Source: Renibacterium salmoninarum ATCC 33209 (GTDB lineage Bacteria > Actinomycetota > Actinomycetes > Actinomycetales > Micrococcaceae). From it: a DNA stretch of 64,000 nt. The stretch spans positions 3,038,001 to 3,102,000 of the forward strand of contig NC_010168.1 of assembly GCF_000018885.1 (NCBI RefSeq). Reading direction: 5' to 3'. The notes under the pieces were generated by a model. The model was given only the letters and a program-made list of their open reading frames with translations. It did not search any database and was not told the origin of the DNA. The translations under genes and the position numbers were made by a program. Each line of letters starts with the position of its first letter. The stretch's first letter is position 1. Below are positions 8,661-16,743 of the stretch, in pieces.

Positions 8661-9272
8661 GTGCTCAACCAATCAACGTCACCGTTGCGGGTGCTTCATC
8701 TAAGCACCGAAGCGTGGGCTGTATTGCAGCAAAATGCGGCAAACGACCTAGCGGCCAATCCTGACCAGGCGGAGCTCGCCGGTCTGTCCATGACCATCGA
8801 TCGCGAAATGCTTGAACATGATTGGCTCGACGCTATTTTACTTTATTTGTCCGCGCCAACGCGGCTGATCATGGACGCTCGAATCGCCGGGATTTCCGGG
8901 CTAAGCCAATTTAGCTTCGCTGGCGGGCATTGCGTCGCCAGTTTCCAGCGCCGTCGCACATACACATTCGAAGGAAAAGAAGTGATCTCTGGCGAAGAAG
9001 ACCTCATTGAGTTGATGCTTTTCGACGAGAAAGATTTCTGGGCCGCCGCACGTCGCACGCTGCCACCGCTGAACCAATTGCGTGCATCAGCAGGCTCAAC
9101 CGACGCAGCACCCGAATCGAATTCTGCCGTGGACGCTGAATCGAGCGTGTCAGCTTCGGTGCTTACCCGTTCAACTGGCGAAGATCTCATCTGGTCTGGT
9201 CACTGGCTTGTCACGATGGGAAAGTTACATGCGCTGCAAAGGTTTGACGATCGCCTGATTGCCAAGCCTTAG
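8661..9272 (+). CDS. Hypothetical protein next to WXG-like lipase, possibly EspG-like
   Basis: 203 residues from GTG 8661, which has GGAAAG eight bases upstream; an earlier TTG at 8556 is in frame but would place the start in the divergent promoter region. The sequence begins LNQSTSPLRVLHLSTEAWAVLQ, has a mixed alpha/beta middle (FSFAGGHCVASFQRRRTYTFEGKEV) and a Ser/Ala-rich linker at about residues 140-160. There is no signal peptide or membrane segment, so it is cytoplasmic. The size, layout and position just upstream of a gene with a WXG100-like domain recall EspG-type chaperones of type VII secretion, but I see no diagnostic motif. Function unknown; the chaperone idea is inference from context. 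Confidence 0.55.
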   Translation: MLNQSTSPLRVLHLSTEAWAVLQQNAANDLAANPDQAELAGLSMTIDREMLEHDWLDAILLYLSAPTRLIMDARIAGISGLSQFSFAGGHCVASFQRRRTYTFEGKEVISGEEDLIELMLFDEKDFWAAARRTLPPLNQLRASAGSTDAAPESNSAVDAESSVSASVLTRSTGEDLIWSGHWLVTMGKLHALQRFDDRLIAKP

Positions 9273-9346
9273 CCGGTTGGTGCCCTCGCTCGAGAGCTGA
9301 TATTCGCTTTAGTGGGCAGTCACGAAATTCTCGCTATGGCAGGGGT

Positions 9347-11077
9347 TTGACCGTGTCCGAGTCGAGATTAGGGCTCGATCCGCTGGATGCGGCAAAGCTA
9401 GCCGAGCTGCTCAACCAATCCTCGGAGCGGCTCCGGCAAGCTGGTGACGGAGTAGCTGCTGTGTTGCGGCATGCGCTCTGGCATGGTCCCGACAGTGTCA
9501 GATTTCGTGGCCGCTGGCCAGCACATCAGTCTGCATTGCAGACCGTGGCCACCGGATTAAGCTCCGCGGCCGAAGAAGTGCTGAAAAACATCAAAGAACA
9601 AGTAGCCACCAGCGCAGTAGACCGCGCAGAAGGACAGTCGCCCGGTTTCACCGGCTCAATGATGACAGGAACAATCATCACCGGCGCAAAAACAGTCAAT
9701 TCCAGCAATGTGATTCAGGACGGGTTGTCTTGGGTAGCGGATCAAATTCGCGTCAAGCCGATCTCTCGTGAAGCAGATAATGCTGAACAACAGTTGTTTC
9801 ACCTCGGCGGGGTAATTGGCGACATGCTCTCGGGACGGTCCGCGACGATCTCCGAGCTGATAGCGGCAAGCACGCTGGCCGCCGGGACGCTAATCTCCGG
9901 CGGGATCTCGTTTGCCACGCTTGGTCATCTGAGCCCCAATTGGTTTGCGGACGGCAAGGCCCAAGTTGGTGCACCTCTTACAGTGTCCAGTGGTACCGAG
10001 CTTCGTAATGATCGCCGCCCACTGACCCGGCCCGAGTCGATCGCAGATATTTTCCAAAGTGTGGTCAGCGCTTACGATGCCAAGAACAGCCCGGATGCTG
10101 CTGCTGGCGACATTCGAATCGTAAAGATTGAACACCCCGAAGGCTCCGTCGGCTACACCGTAAATATTCCAGGAACTGAGGATTGGGGAGCTTCCGGCGG
10201 CAGTAATGGCCGCGATATGACCGGGAATCTCAAAATCATTTCCGGGCAGCTGAGCACGGGAAGTGAAGAAGTACTTCTCGCGATGAGAAAGGCTGGTATC
10301 CGGCCCGATGATCCGGTGATGTTGGTTGGGCATAGCCAAGGCGGGATGATCGCCGGGAATTTGGCTTCTGATCCAGCGGTCCTGAAACAATTCAACGTGA
10401 CCAACCTCATCGCGGTCGGCTCGCCAATTGATGGCATCAACATTGACTCGCGGATTAATGTTCTTAGCGTCGTTCACCGGGGAGATATCGTGCCAAAACT
10501 CGATCTAGCCGGCATTAAAACTGATGGAACGCTGCTGCTGCCGCGCACAAACATCAGCTCCATCACCATGGACGATCCAGCCCTTGATCCCGCGGCGCTC
10601 AAACAACGAACGGAAAATGGCGGAGCGTTGGGCGGCGATGGCTATTTGATTGAAAATAATCATGACTTCCGCTTGTATCGGACCGATCTAGCCAAGGTTT
10701 CGCAATACCTCGGTATTCTGAGCTATCAGAATCAATCCGCAACTCAGCAGTTCATCGCGGGAAAAGGCGACTCCGTGAGCGCCGTCGATATTCCGGTTCA
10801 AGGAGCAGTTCATGACAATTCGCCGAAAGCTGATGGTCGTGCGGATCATTGGAGTCGTCGCCTGGCTATCAACTTCATGCTCCGCTGCCGGACCGAAGCC
10901 CGACGATGCCACCATTTCAGCAAATATGAAGGCTGCGCTCACCAAAATCACTGGCGTGGTCGACGTAGTAGCCAAATACGCCGGTTCAGCGGGGATGGGG
11001 TCCACCATGCTCGTCACGGTCAACATTGCCTCTGCCGACAAAGCCGCGGCCGTCCAAACCTTGAAAGCGGCAGTTAA
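9347..11077 (+). CDS. WXG100-like domain fused to alpha/beta serine hydrolase (putative secreted lipase); 3' end probably frameshifted
   Basis: Residues 1-90 are helical with a WXG-like turn (ALWHGPDSVRFRGRW), like type VII secretion substrates. Residues 170-195 form a hydrophobic stretch (LIAASTLAAGTLISGG). Residues 255-460 form an alpha/beta hydrolase with nucleophile elbow GHSQGG (Ser330), a likely acid Asp380 (VVHRGDIVPKL) and base His439 (ENNHDFRLY). From about residue 490 the frame overprints the lipoprotein gene (10812) for 266 bp, giving an Arg/His/Cys-rich tail that looks non-native. In a third frame a TGA lies exactly over the lipoprotein ATG (ATGA), so the original gene probably ended there and a small indel shifted it. 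The catalytic domain is complete. Substrate and secretion are inference. Confidence 0.7.
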   Translation: MTVSESRLGLDPLDAAKLAELLNQSSERLRQAGDGVAAVLRHALWHGPDSVRFRGRWPAHQSALQTVATGLSSAAEEVLKNIKEQVATSAVDRAEGQSPGFTGSMMTGTIITGAKTVNSSNVIQDGLSWVADQIRVKPISREADNAEQQLFHLGGVIGDMLSGRSATISELIAASTLAAGTLISGGISFATLGHLSPNWFADGKAQVGAPLTVSSGTELRNDRRPLTRPESIADIFQSVVSAYDAKNSPDAAAGDIRIVKIEHPEGSVGYTVNIPGTEDWGASGGSNGRDMTGNLKIISGQLSTGSEEVLLAMRKAGIRPDDPVMLVGHSQGGMIAGNLASDPAVLKQFNVTNLIAVGSPIDGINIDSRINVLSVVHRGDIVPKLDLAGIKTDGTLLLPRTNISSITMDDPALDPAALKQRTENGGALGGDGYLIENNHDFRLYRTDLAKVSQYLGILSYQNQSATQQFIAGKGDSVSAVDIPVQGAVHDNSPKADGRADHWSRRLAINFMLRCRTEARRCHHFSKYEGCAHQNHWRGRRSSQIRRFSGDGVHHARHGQHCLCRQSRGRPNLESGS

Positions 11078-11237
11078 AGCGGTTGTGGAAAATTCCACGG
11101 CAGCCAGCCCAACAACGGATGTGGATCTGGGCTGTAACTACGGCGGAACAAACGGCCAGTCCATTGACCTCACCGCAATCAGCCTGAGCCAGAATCCGAC
11201 GCTTTCCGAGTTACGTGACTATGTCAAGAATTCCTGA
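10812..11237 (+). CDS. Small lipoprotein, candidate partner or immunity protein of the hydrolase
   Basis: 141 residues. N-terminal MTIRRKL, hydrophobic core VVRIIGVVAWLST and a lipobox-like LSTSC predict lipidation at Cys23 and export. The mature part (KPDDATISANMKAALTKITGV ... DLGCNYGGTNGQSIDLTAIS) is not a recognised family. AAGGAG lies just upstream of the ATG, inside the end of the hydrolase gene. A lipoprotein encoded directly after a WXG-lipase parallels the TslA-TilA lipase/immunity pairing known in staphylococcal type VII secretion; that role here is inference only. Confidence 0.65.
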   Translation: MTIRRKLMVVRIIGVVAWLSTSCSAAGPKPDDATISANMKAALTKITGVVDVVAKYAGSAGMGSTMLVTVNIASADKAAAVQTLKAAVKAVVENSTAASPTTDVDLGCNYGGTNGQSIDLTAISLSQNPTLSELRDYVKNS

Positions 11238-11337
11238 GCCACAGAAAGCCGAAACATCGGGAAATACAATCGAGTCCTCTAAACGTTGCGACTGGTAGTC
11301 TTCAGCAAGCTAGAGCCCCTAAGAACAGGATTTTCAG

Positions 11338-12047
11338 ATGAATCGCCGCAAGATCACCCTCGTTGGCCTACTCGCCAGCCTCGCACTCGTCGTCGCCGGT
11401 TGCGGCACGGGCGGTTCAACTAATTCAAATTCCGGTGGCGACACCTCGTTAAGCGCAGTCCAAAGCAAAGGCGAAATCGTGATCGCCACTGAAGGTACTT
11501 ACAAGCCTTTCAGTTTCCACGAGAACGGTGGCTCAGGCGCGCTCACCGGTTACGACGTCGCAATCGCCCAAGCAGTTGCCGGCAAGCTCGGAGTCAAAGT
11601 TAACTTTCAAGAAACACAGTTCGACGGCATTTTCGCAGGCTTGGACGCGAAGCGTTTCGATGCGATCGCGAATCAGATTTCCATCAATCCAGACCAGCAA
11701 AAGAAGTACGAGCTCTCCACACCGTACACCGTCTCTACTGGTGTGATCGTGACCAAAGCAGACAATAACTCGATCAAGTCACTTGAGGACCTCAAAGGCA
11801 AAACTACCGCGCAGTCCCTGACCAGCAACTGGTACAAACTTGCCACGGACGCCGGCGCAAACGTTCAAGGCGTTGAGGGTTGGGCCCAATCAGTGGCGCT
11901 ACTGCAACAGGGCCGGGTGGACGCCATCGTCAATGACAACCTGACCTACCTCGATTTCGCCAAGACCTCTCCTGACTCGGGCCTGAAAATCGCGGCAGAA
12001 ACCACTGATAAGTCATCAAGTAAGTCATCAAGTGCCTTTGCGCTACC
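11338..12047 (+). pseudogene. Polar amino-acid ABC transporter substrate-binding lipoprotein, 3'-truncated by IS
   Basis: Solute-binding protein family 3 (glutamine/cystine type). Signal peptide with lipobox LVVAGC (lipidated Cys22), then GEIVIATEGTYKPFSFHE, LTGYDVAIAQAVAGKLG, FDGIFAGLDAKRFDAIANQISI and LLQQGRVDAIVNDNLTYLDF. The gene has a ribosome site (ACAGGA) before ATG 11338. A 12-bp duplication (12010-12033) adds KSSS near SSAFAL, and the frame then enters IS ends at 12048, so the last 35-40 residues are missing. The usual downstream permease and ATPase genes are not here, which means the IS joint also removed them. Ligand binding may survive partly; transport cannot. Confidence 0.85.
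12010..12033. repeat. 12-bp perfect tandem duplication in the binding-protein gene
   Basis: AAGTCATCAAGT occurs twice (12010-12021, 12022-12033), turning the expected DKSSSAF into DKSSSKSSSAF. It lies 15 bp before the IS joint. Confidence 0.95.
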
Positions 12048-12066
12048 TGAACCGTTACCGGTTTTA
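12048..12066 (+). mobile_element. 19-bp remnant of the ISRs2-like left end
   Basis: TGAACCGTTACCGGTTTTA is identical to the first 19 bases of the element at 1478 and directly abuts the IS994-like left end at 12067. It shows that an ISRs2-like element was once inserted in the binding-protein gene and that an IS994-like copy later joined it. Confidence 0.85.
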
Positions 12067-12116
12067 TGAATCGCCCCGGTGTGTCCGGAGACTTTCTTGT
12101 TTGAGAGGATCAGGAC

Positions 12117-12467
12117 ATGGCAGGGAAAACTACGACACGGTATCCGCAGGAGTTGAAGGATCGTGCGGAGATGGAGGGTGCGTCTTCGGAGTGGGCGGCG
12201 ATGCAAAAAGTTGCCCAGCTTTTGGGTGTGGGTGTGCCGGAAACGGTGCGTAAATGGGTCCGGCAAGCCGAGATCGATGTTGGTACTAGAACTGGAACAA
12301 CGAGCACGGAATCGGCCGAGCTGAAACGGTTACGGCGTGAGAACGCTGAGCTGAAACGGGCGAACGCGATCCTTCGGAGTGCTTCAGCTTTTTTCGCGGT
12401 CGAACTCGACCGCCACAACACTGATCGTGAAATACATCAAGGACCATGCCGGTCACCGCGAGAATAA
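12117..12467 (+). CDS. IS994-like OrfA (copy 1), internal 5-residue deletion
   Basis: 116-residue HTH_Tnp_1/OrfA protein starting MAGKTTTRYPQELKDRA, with the C-terminal zipper ELKRLRRENAELKRANAILR. Compared with the copies at 46294 and 62933 it lacks five residues (VRMVA) after KDRA, a 15-bp deletion next to GCG repeats. It should bind the terminal repeats and normally feeds a frameshift into OrfB. AGAGGATCAGGAC precedes the ATG. Confidence 0.85.
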   Translation: MAGKTTTRYPQELKDRAEMEGASSEWAAMQKVAQLLGVGVPETVRKWVRQAEIDVGTRTGTTSTESAELKRLRRENAELKRANAILRSASAFFAVELDRHNTDREIHQGPCRSPRE

Positions 12468-12476
12468 TGGATTGCG

Positions 12477-13367
12477 GTGGGGTGTCGAGTCGATCTGCCA
12501 GGTGCTTACTGGGACGGGGTGAAGACCACCCCGTCCACGTACTACGAATGGGTGGATAAAACACGATCTCACCGAGAACAACGTGATGAGGTGCTCAAGC
12601 CCGTGATCCAGAAGGTGTATGCCGCTAATTACGGGGTTTACGGCACCAGGAAAGTCTGGTTGGCGATGAACCGTGAAGGTGTGCCGGTGGCCAGGTGCAC
12701 GGTAGAACGGCTCATGGGGTTACTTGGCATACAGGGTGCGGTCCGTGGCAAGGTCAAACGCACCACGATCAAAGACTCGAAGGCGGCCCGAGCGAAGGAC
12801 TTGGTCCGCCGTGATTTCACACCAACGGCACCGGATCGGCTATGGGTAGATGATTTCACCTATGTTTCGACCTGGTCCGGGTGGGTCTATGTTGCCTTCG
12901 TGATCGATGCTTACTCTCGGAGGATCCTGGGCTGGTCAGCGAGTGCTTCTATGAACACCGTGCTAGTGCTCAACGCAGTTAATCAGGCAATCTGGAGTCG
13001 TGAACGGGCCGGGGCTGAGATTTCCGGGGTGATTCATCATCACGATGCCGGGGCTCAATACGCCTCCTTGGCCTTCACCGAACGCCTGGCCCAGGCCGGT
13101 ATCCGCCCCTCGATCGGTTCTGTTGGTGATAGTTACGACAACGCCTTGGCGGAAACCATCAACGGGCTTTATAAGACCGAGCTGATCAAACCCGGCAAGC
13201 CCTGGCGGACTCTAGAAGAAGTCGAAATCGGCACCGCTGAATGGGCCGATTGGTACAACCACCGAAGGCTCTACCAGTACTGCGGAGACATCCCACCAGT
13301 AGAGCTAGAAAACCACTACTACAATCACTACCAGAGCACGGCAGCCGCCGACAGGCTCATCGTCTGA
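12477..13367 (+). CDS. IS994-like transposase OrfB (copy 1)
   Basis: 296 residues with the rve core and DDE triad: WVDDFTYV ... [23 protein letters not shown] and [14 protein letters not shown]. The expected OrfB N-terminus (VKYIKDHAGHRENNGLRW, GVESICQVLTGTG) lies in another frame at about 12427-12525 and ends at a TGA in GGGACGGGGTGA. The catalytic part continues in the frame listed here, so one G appears missing from the G-run. Copies 1 and 3 share this exact arrangement. Confidence 0.85.
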   Translation: MGCRVDLPGAYWDGVKTTPSTYYEWVDKTRSHREQRDEVLKPVIQKVYAANYGVYGTRKVWLAMNREGVPVARCTVERLMGLLGIQGAVRGKVKRTTIKDSKAARAKDLVRRDFTPTAPDRLWVDDFTYVSTWSGWVYVAFVIDAYSRRILGWSASASMNTVLVLNAVNQAIWSRERAGAEISGVIHHHDAGAQYASLAFTERLAQAGIRPSIGSVGDSYDNALAETINGLYKTELIKPGKPWRTLEEVEIGTAEWADWYNHRRLYQYCGDIPPVELENHYYNHYQSTAAADRLIV

Positions 13368-13397
13368 GAAACCCTCCGGACACACCGGAGCGGTTCA

Positions 13398-13795
13398 CTG
13401 CGCTTGCGATTCGGAATGGTTGGTTTCACACCGGGGATATGGTGCGAAGAGATGCAGACGGGGTCTATTTTATTGTGGACCGCAAGAAGGACATGATTTT
13501 ACGCGGCGGCTATAACGTGTATCCGCGTGAGGTTGAAGAAGTGTTGTACGAACATCCTGCGGTTGCTGAAGCTGCGGTAATTGGCCGGCCCGATGAGCTG
13601 CATGGTGAAGAAATCTACGCCGTGGTTGGTATCAAGCCAGAAGCTGATGGTGACCGTGAAGCACTGGCCATCGAAATCAAGGAATTCGCTAAGGAACGCC
13701 TTGCCGCCTACAAATTTCCGCGGCACGTGCTGATCATTGATGCGTTACCCAAGGGACCCACAGGGAAAATCTTGAAACGCGAAATTCAGGTCTGA
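13398..13795 (+). pseudogene. Acyl-CoA synthetase (AMP-binding), C-terminal fragment
   Basis: Last 132 residues of an ANL-superfamily acyl-CoA ligase: NGWFHTGDMVRRDADGVYFIVDR, KKDMILRGGYNVYPREVEEVL (hinge and A8 motif) and the catalytic Lys motif PKGPTGKILKRE. Everything upstream, including the AMP-binding P-loop, is gone at the IS joint (13397). The fragment was once part of an operon with the SDR gene 60 bp downstream; it has no start of its own. Confidence 0.9.
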
Positions 13796-13858
13796 ACAAA
13801 ATGGCGCCGATTTTCGGAGCCGTAACAGAAGCCCGTCAGATAAATGCAAGGAGCAATG

Positions 13859-14707
13859 GTGACTGAAACGACAGACAATCCAGCAACAGATAGCTTGGCT
13901 GGTAAGACCATCATCATGTCCGGTGGCTCGCGTGGTATCGGTTTAGCAATCGCGCTTCGGGCGGCGGCCGATGGTGCCAATATCGTGTTGATTGCAAAAA
14001 CAGATCAGCCTGACCCGCGGCTCGAAGGGACCATCCATACCGCAGCCTCGGCAATTGAGGCCGCCGGCGGTAAAGCACTGCCTATTCTGGGTGACATTCG
14101 CTCTGACGAAACCATTGCGCAGGCAGTCTCCGCCGCCGTGGAAAACTTTGGTGGCATAGATATTGTGTTGAACAACGCAAGTGTTCTGTACTTGGCAAAA
14201 ACCGGCGAAGTGCAGCCTAAACGATACGATCTGATGCAAGGTGTGAATGTGCGCGGTACATTCATGCTCACGCAAGCGAGTCTGCCGCACCTACTCAAGG
14301 CAGAGAATCCGCACATTTTGACACTCAGCCCACCGCTGAATCTTTCCCAGAAGTGGCTGGCCGCACATCCGGCTTACACGCTGGCAAAATATGGCATGAC
14401 GCTAAACGCGCTCGGGTTTGCGGCTGAATTTGCCGATCGCGGCATCGCATCAAATGCGTTGTGGCCACGGACCGGCATCGCGACTGCCGCCGTCGCCAAT
14501 CTTTTGGGCGGGGACGAGATGATCCGTCGCGCTCGGAAGCCCGAGATCATGGCCGACGCCGCGCATGTTGTGTTAACGTCGCGGGGTCTGACCGGACAAA
14601 CGTTAATTGACGACGAGGTCCTTCGCACTGTGGGAGTCAAGGATTTCAGCCACTATGCGGTTGATCCAACGGCAGAGCTTTTTATGGATATCTACATCGA
14701 CAACTAA
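13859..14707 (+). CDS. Short-chain dehydrogenase/reductase (HSDL2-like)
   Basis: 282 residues. Rossmann motif MSGGSRGIGLAIALRAA, NNAS at the strand-4 site, and an active-site region in which Tyr-x3-Lys is present (YTLAKYG). The long insertion HTAASAIEAAGGKALPILGD and the late ALWPRTGIATAAV match the HSDL2/citronellol dehydrogenase-like group, cytoplasmic NAD(P) oxidoreductases often found beside fatty-acid genes. AAGGAG at 13847-13852 points to GTG 13859 as start; ATGs at 13844 and 13856 are too close to it. It follows the acyl-CoA synthetase remnant and ends at a strong bidirectional hairpin. Intact. The substrate is not known. Confidence 0.8.
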   Translation: MTETTDNPATDSLAGKTIIMSGGSRGIGLAIALRAAADGANIVLIAKTDQPDPRLEGTIHTAASAIEAAGGKALPILGDIRSDETIAQAVSAAVENFGGIDIVLNNASVLYLAKTGEVQPKRYDLMQGVNVRGTFMLTQASLPHLLKAENPHILTLSPPLNLSQKWLAAHPAYTLAKYGMTLNALGFAAEFADRGIASNALWPRTGIATAAVANLLGGDEMIRRARKPEIMADAAHVVLTSRGLTGQTLIDDEVLRTVGVKDFSHYAVDPTAELFMDIYIDN

Positions 14708-14712
14708 GCCGA

Positions 14713-14792
14713 TCCTGGGATGCATTTTCGGCCCGGGGTGATCGATTCGACCTACCGAATCGATCACCCCGGGCCGAAAATGCATCCCAGGA
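14713..14792. terminator. 37-bp perfect hairpin, bidirectional terminator
   Basis: Arms 14713-14749 and 14756-14792 are perfect reverse complements with a 6-nt loop (ACCTAC). It lies between the convergent SDR and cytochrome b genes and has no clear T-tract. The arms are far longer than needed for an intrinsic terminator. Confidence 0.85.
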
Positions 14793-14804
14793 CGGAATCT
14801 TGCG

Positions 14805-15731
14805 CTAGCGACCGACCTTGCCGGTTAGGGAAGCGATCGGGCGCAGGAATAGCGGTTGAGCTAAGACCCAGGCTGCCGCCATCACAATCAGCGAAAGCGC
14901 AAAGATGCCAAAGCCCCACCAATTGACTTCATCGGATCCGCCATACATGTGGTTGAGGTTACGCAGTGCTCCGGTTGCCAGCACCAAAGTGACATGCACG
15001 ATGATAAACAGCACGAAATAGAGCATTACCGGGAAATGCACGGCCCGGGCGACTTCAATCTTGTAGAACTTATTCAGCTTCGTCGCATTTTTTGGCCAGG
15101 CACCAGACATCCGCAGTCCAGTGATGAAGGCTAACGGCGCCGCGATGAAGACGGTGATGAAGTAGGTCAACAGTTGCAGTGCATTGTAGTTAACCCAGCC
15201 ATCGTCAGTCGGCCAGTTCAACGACAGGTACTGAAGGCCAGCTGAGATTGCATTAGGGAAAACATCCCAGCTAGTTGGCACAATACGAGTCCACTGACCG
15301 GTTGAGAACAGCACGATGACAAAAATGATCCCGTTGAGGAACCAGAACGCGTCCAAAGTCAGATGGAACCAAAGTTCCAGGCTGATCTTTTTTGGCGCGT
15401 TCTTGGTCTTAATGAAGCCTTTATTGTTTCGAGTCCAATACGCTGCTGGCCTGGCGGTAGTGCGAACTTGCCAGCCAGTGCGAATGATAAGCAGCAAAAA
15501 GAAGCCGTTGAGAAAGTGTTGCCAGCTAAGCCAGGCCGGGAACCCCACGGGCGCGCCGTCTGGCAGCTCAGACTGACCGGGGTAGTCGTGCATGAAACTC
15601 TTGACCGAATCAAGCTCTATAAACCAACGAGCGGCAAAAACCAGAATGACCAAAACCACTAAGGCGGCTGGAACAATCCAGACGAGCCTGGCCCATTTTC
15701 CCTCTTGCAGCTTTTTATACAGCGCAGACAT
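14805..15731 (-). CDS. Membrane cytochrome b-type protein linked to ETF
   Basis: 308 residues with six predicted membrane helices (ARLVWIVPAALVVLVILVFAA, WQHFLNGFFLLLI, LDAFWFLNGIIFVIVLF, LLTYFITVFIAAPLAFIT, FPVMLYFVLFIIVHVTLVL, FGIFALSLIVMAAAWVL). His residues in SWQHF, LWFHLTL, RAVHFPV and IIVHVTL are candidate haem-b ligands, as in cytochrome b561/b6 domains. I choose ATG 15731 (MSALYKKLQEG), 31 bp after the etfA stop; an earlier ATG at 15791 would overlap etfA. As third gene of the etfB-etfA operon it may take electrons from ETF towards the quinone pool; that role is inference. Confidence 0.75.
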   Translation of the reverse strand: MSALYKKLQEGKWARLVWIVPAALVVLVILVFAARWFIELDSVKSFMHDYPGQSELPDGAPVGFPAWLSWQHFLNGFFLLLIIRTGWQVRTTARPAAYWTRNNKGFIKTKNAPKKISLELWFHLTLDAFWFLNGIIFVIVLFSTGQWTRIVPTSWDVFPNAISAGLQYLSLNWPTDDGWVNYNALQLLTYFITVFIAAPLAFITGLRMSGAWPKNATKLNKFYKIEVARAVHFPVMLYFVLFIIVHVTLVLATGALRNLNHMYGGSDEVNWWGFGIFALSLIVMAAAWVLAQPLFLRPIASLTGKVGR

Positions 15732-15762
15732 GAATCCTGCTACCTTTCCGACGGTACGACGT

Positions 15763-16731
15763 TCAGTTGGAGCGGGATTTAATGGCGTCAATCAGTTGCG
15801 GCACCACTTTGAAAACATCGCCAACAATGCCAAAATCGGCAACTTCAAAAATGGGGGAGTCAGGGTCCTTGTTGATCGCAACGATCGTTTTGGAAGTCAT
15901 CATGCCGGCGCGATGCTGAATTGCGCCAGAAATACCCAACGCAATATATAGCTGCGGAGAGACGCTCACACCAGTCTGGCCAACTTGCATTGGCTGATCG
16001 ACGTAGCCAGCATCAACGGCTACCCTAGCGGCTCCAACTGCCGCGCCGAGGGCATCAGCAAGCTGTTCTACTAAGACAAGATTTTCCTTGGAGCCGAGGC
16101 CACGGCCACCAGAGGCAACCTTTTCAGCGGTGCGCAACTCTGGGCGAGCAGAAACTGTTGCTGGGTTGAACTGATCGATCAGCGCAACCGCAACATTGCT
16201 TACCGAGATATCCAATGCTTCAACTGAAGGTTGGGCGGCAGGCGCGTGCGTTTCAACGGCCCCTTGCCGGATTGTCAAAATTGGCAATCCAGCCTCAACC
16301 GATGATTCGACGGTGTACTCGCCACCAAAGACTGAATGTGTGGCGATGATGCGATCTGCTTCAGATCGCACGGCAACGACGTCGGCCGCAAATCCAGCAT
16401 TAGCGCGCACGGCTAGCCGTCCAGCGACTTCCCGGCCATCAATTGAGTTTGCAATCGACACTGCGGCGGGCTGCAATGCGGACACGGCCGCAGTCAACGC
16501 TTCCAGCTGTGGTGCGACCAATACCGTGCCGCTTTCCGGCGCGACGGCGCTATAGATCTGCGCAGCGCCAAGAGCGCCAAGATCGCTGACGTTCTGTTCG
16601 GTGAGCGGTGCTGCCGAGGCGAGCACCGCGATCGGGGTCCCAAGCTCTGATGCCGCGCCCAAAAGTCCGCGCGCGCTTCCGGCTAGTTCGCCGCTACGGT
16701 TGATTTCAACAAGTACCAAAATGTTCGACAT
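15763..16731 (-). CDS. etfA: Electron transfer flavoprotein alpha subunit
   Basis: 322 residues, the normal length. N-terminal ILVLVEINRSGELAGSARGLLGAA and the C-terminal FAD-binding signature (VSPQLYIALGISGAIQHRAGM, INKDPDSPIFEVADFGIVGD) are complete. It forms the FAD-carrying heterodimer with EtfB and accepts electrons from acyl-CoA dehydrogenases in beta-oxidation. It starts 12 bp after the etfB stop and is followed by a cytochrome b gene. A TetR-type operator lies upstream of etfB. Confidence 0.95.
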   Translation of the reverse strand: MSNILVLVEINRSGELAGSARGLLGAASELGTPIAVLASAAPLTEQNVSDLGALGAAQIYSAVAPESGTVLVAPQLEALTAAVSALQPAAVSIANSIDGREVAGRLAVRANAGFAADVVAVRSEADRIIATHSVFGGEYTVESSVEAGLPILTIRQGAVETHAPAAQPSVEALDISVSNVAVALIDQFNPATVSARPELRTAEKVASGGRGLGSKENLVLVEQLADALGAAVGAARVAVDAGYVDQPMQVGQTGVSVSPQLYIALGISGAIQHRAGMMTSKTIVAINKDPDSPIFEVADFGIVGDVFKVVPQLIDAIKSRSN

Positions 16732-16743
16732 TATGCAGTCCTC

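Larger units (their letters stand above)
12067..13397 (+). mobile_element. IS994-like IS3-family element, copy 1
   Basis: 1331 bp, ends TGAATCGCCCCGGTGTGTCC (left) and complement of TGAACCGCTCCGGTGTGTCC (right). It is 15 bp shorter than copy 3 because of an in-frame deletion in orfA. Left flank TTA and right flank CTG differ, so there is no target duplication: the left neighbour is an IS remnant in a binding-protein gene and the right neighbour is the tail of an acyl-CoA synthetase. The joint is therefore a rearrangement product. Confidence 0.9.

Noticed and set aside
12110..12421. Conserved antisense frame in every IS994-like orfA
   Set aside because: Its conservation only reflects identity of the IS copies; antisense to the HTH gene, Ser/Arg-rich.
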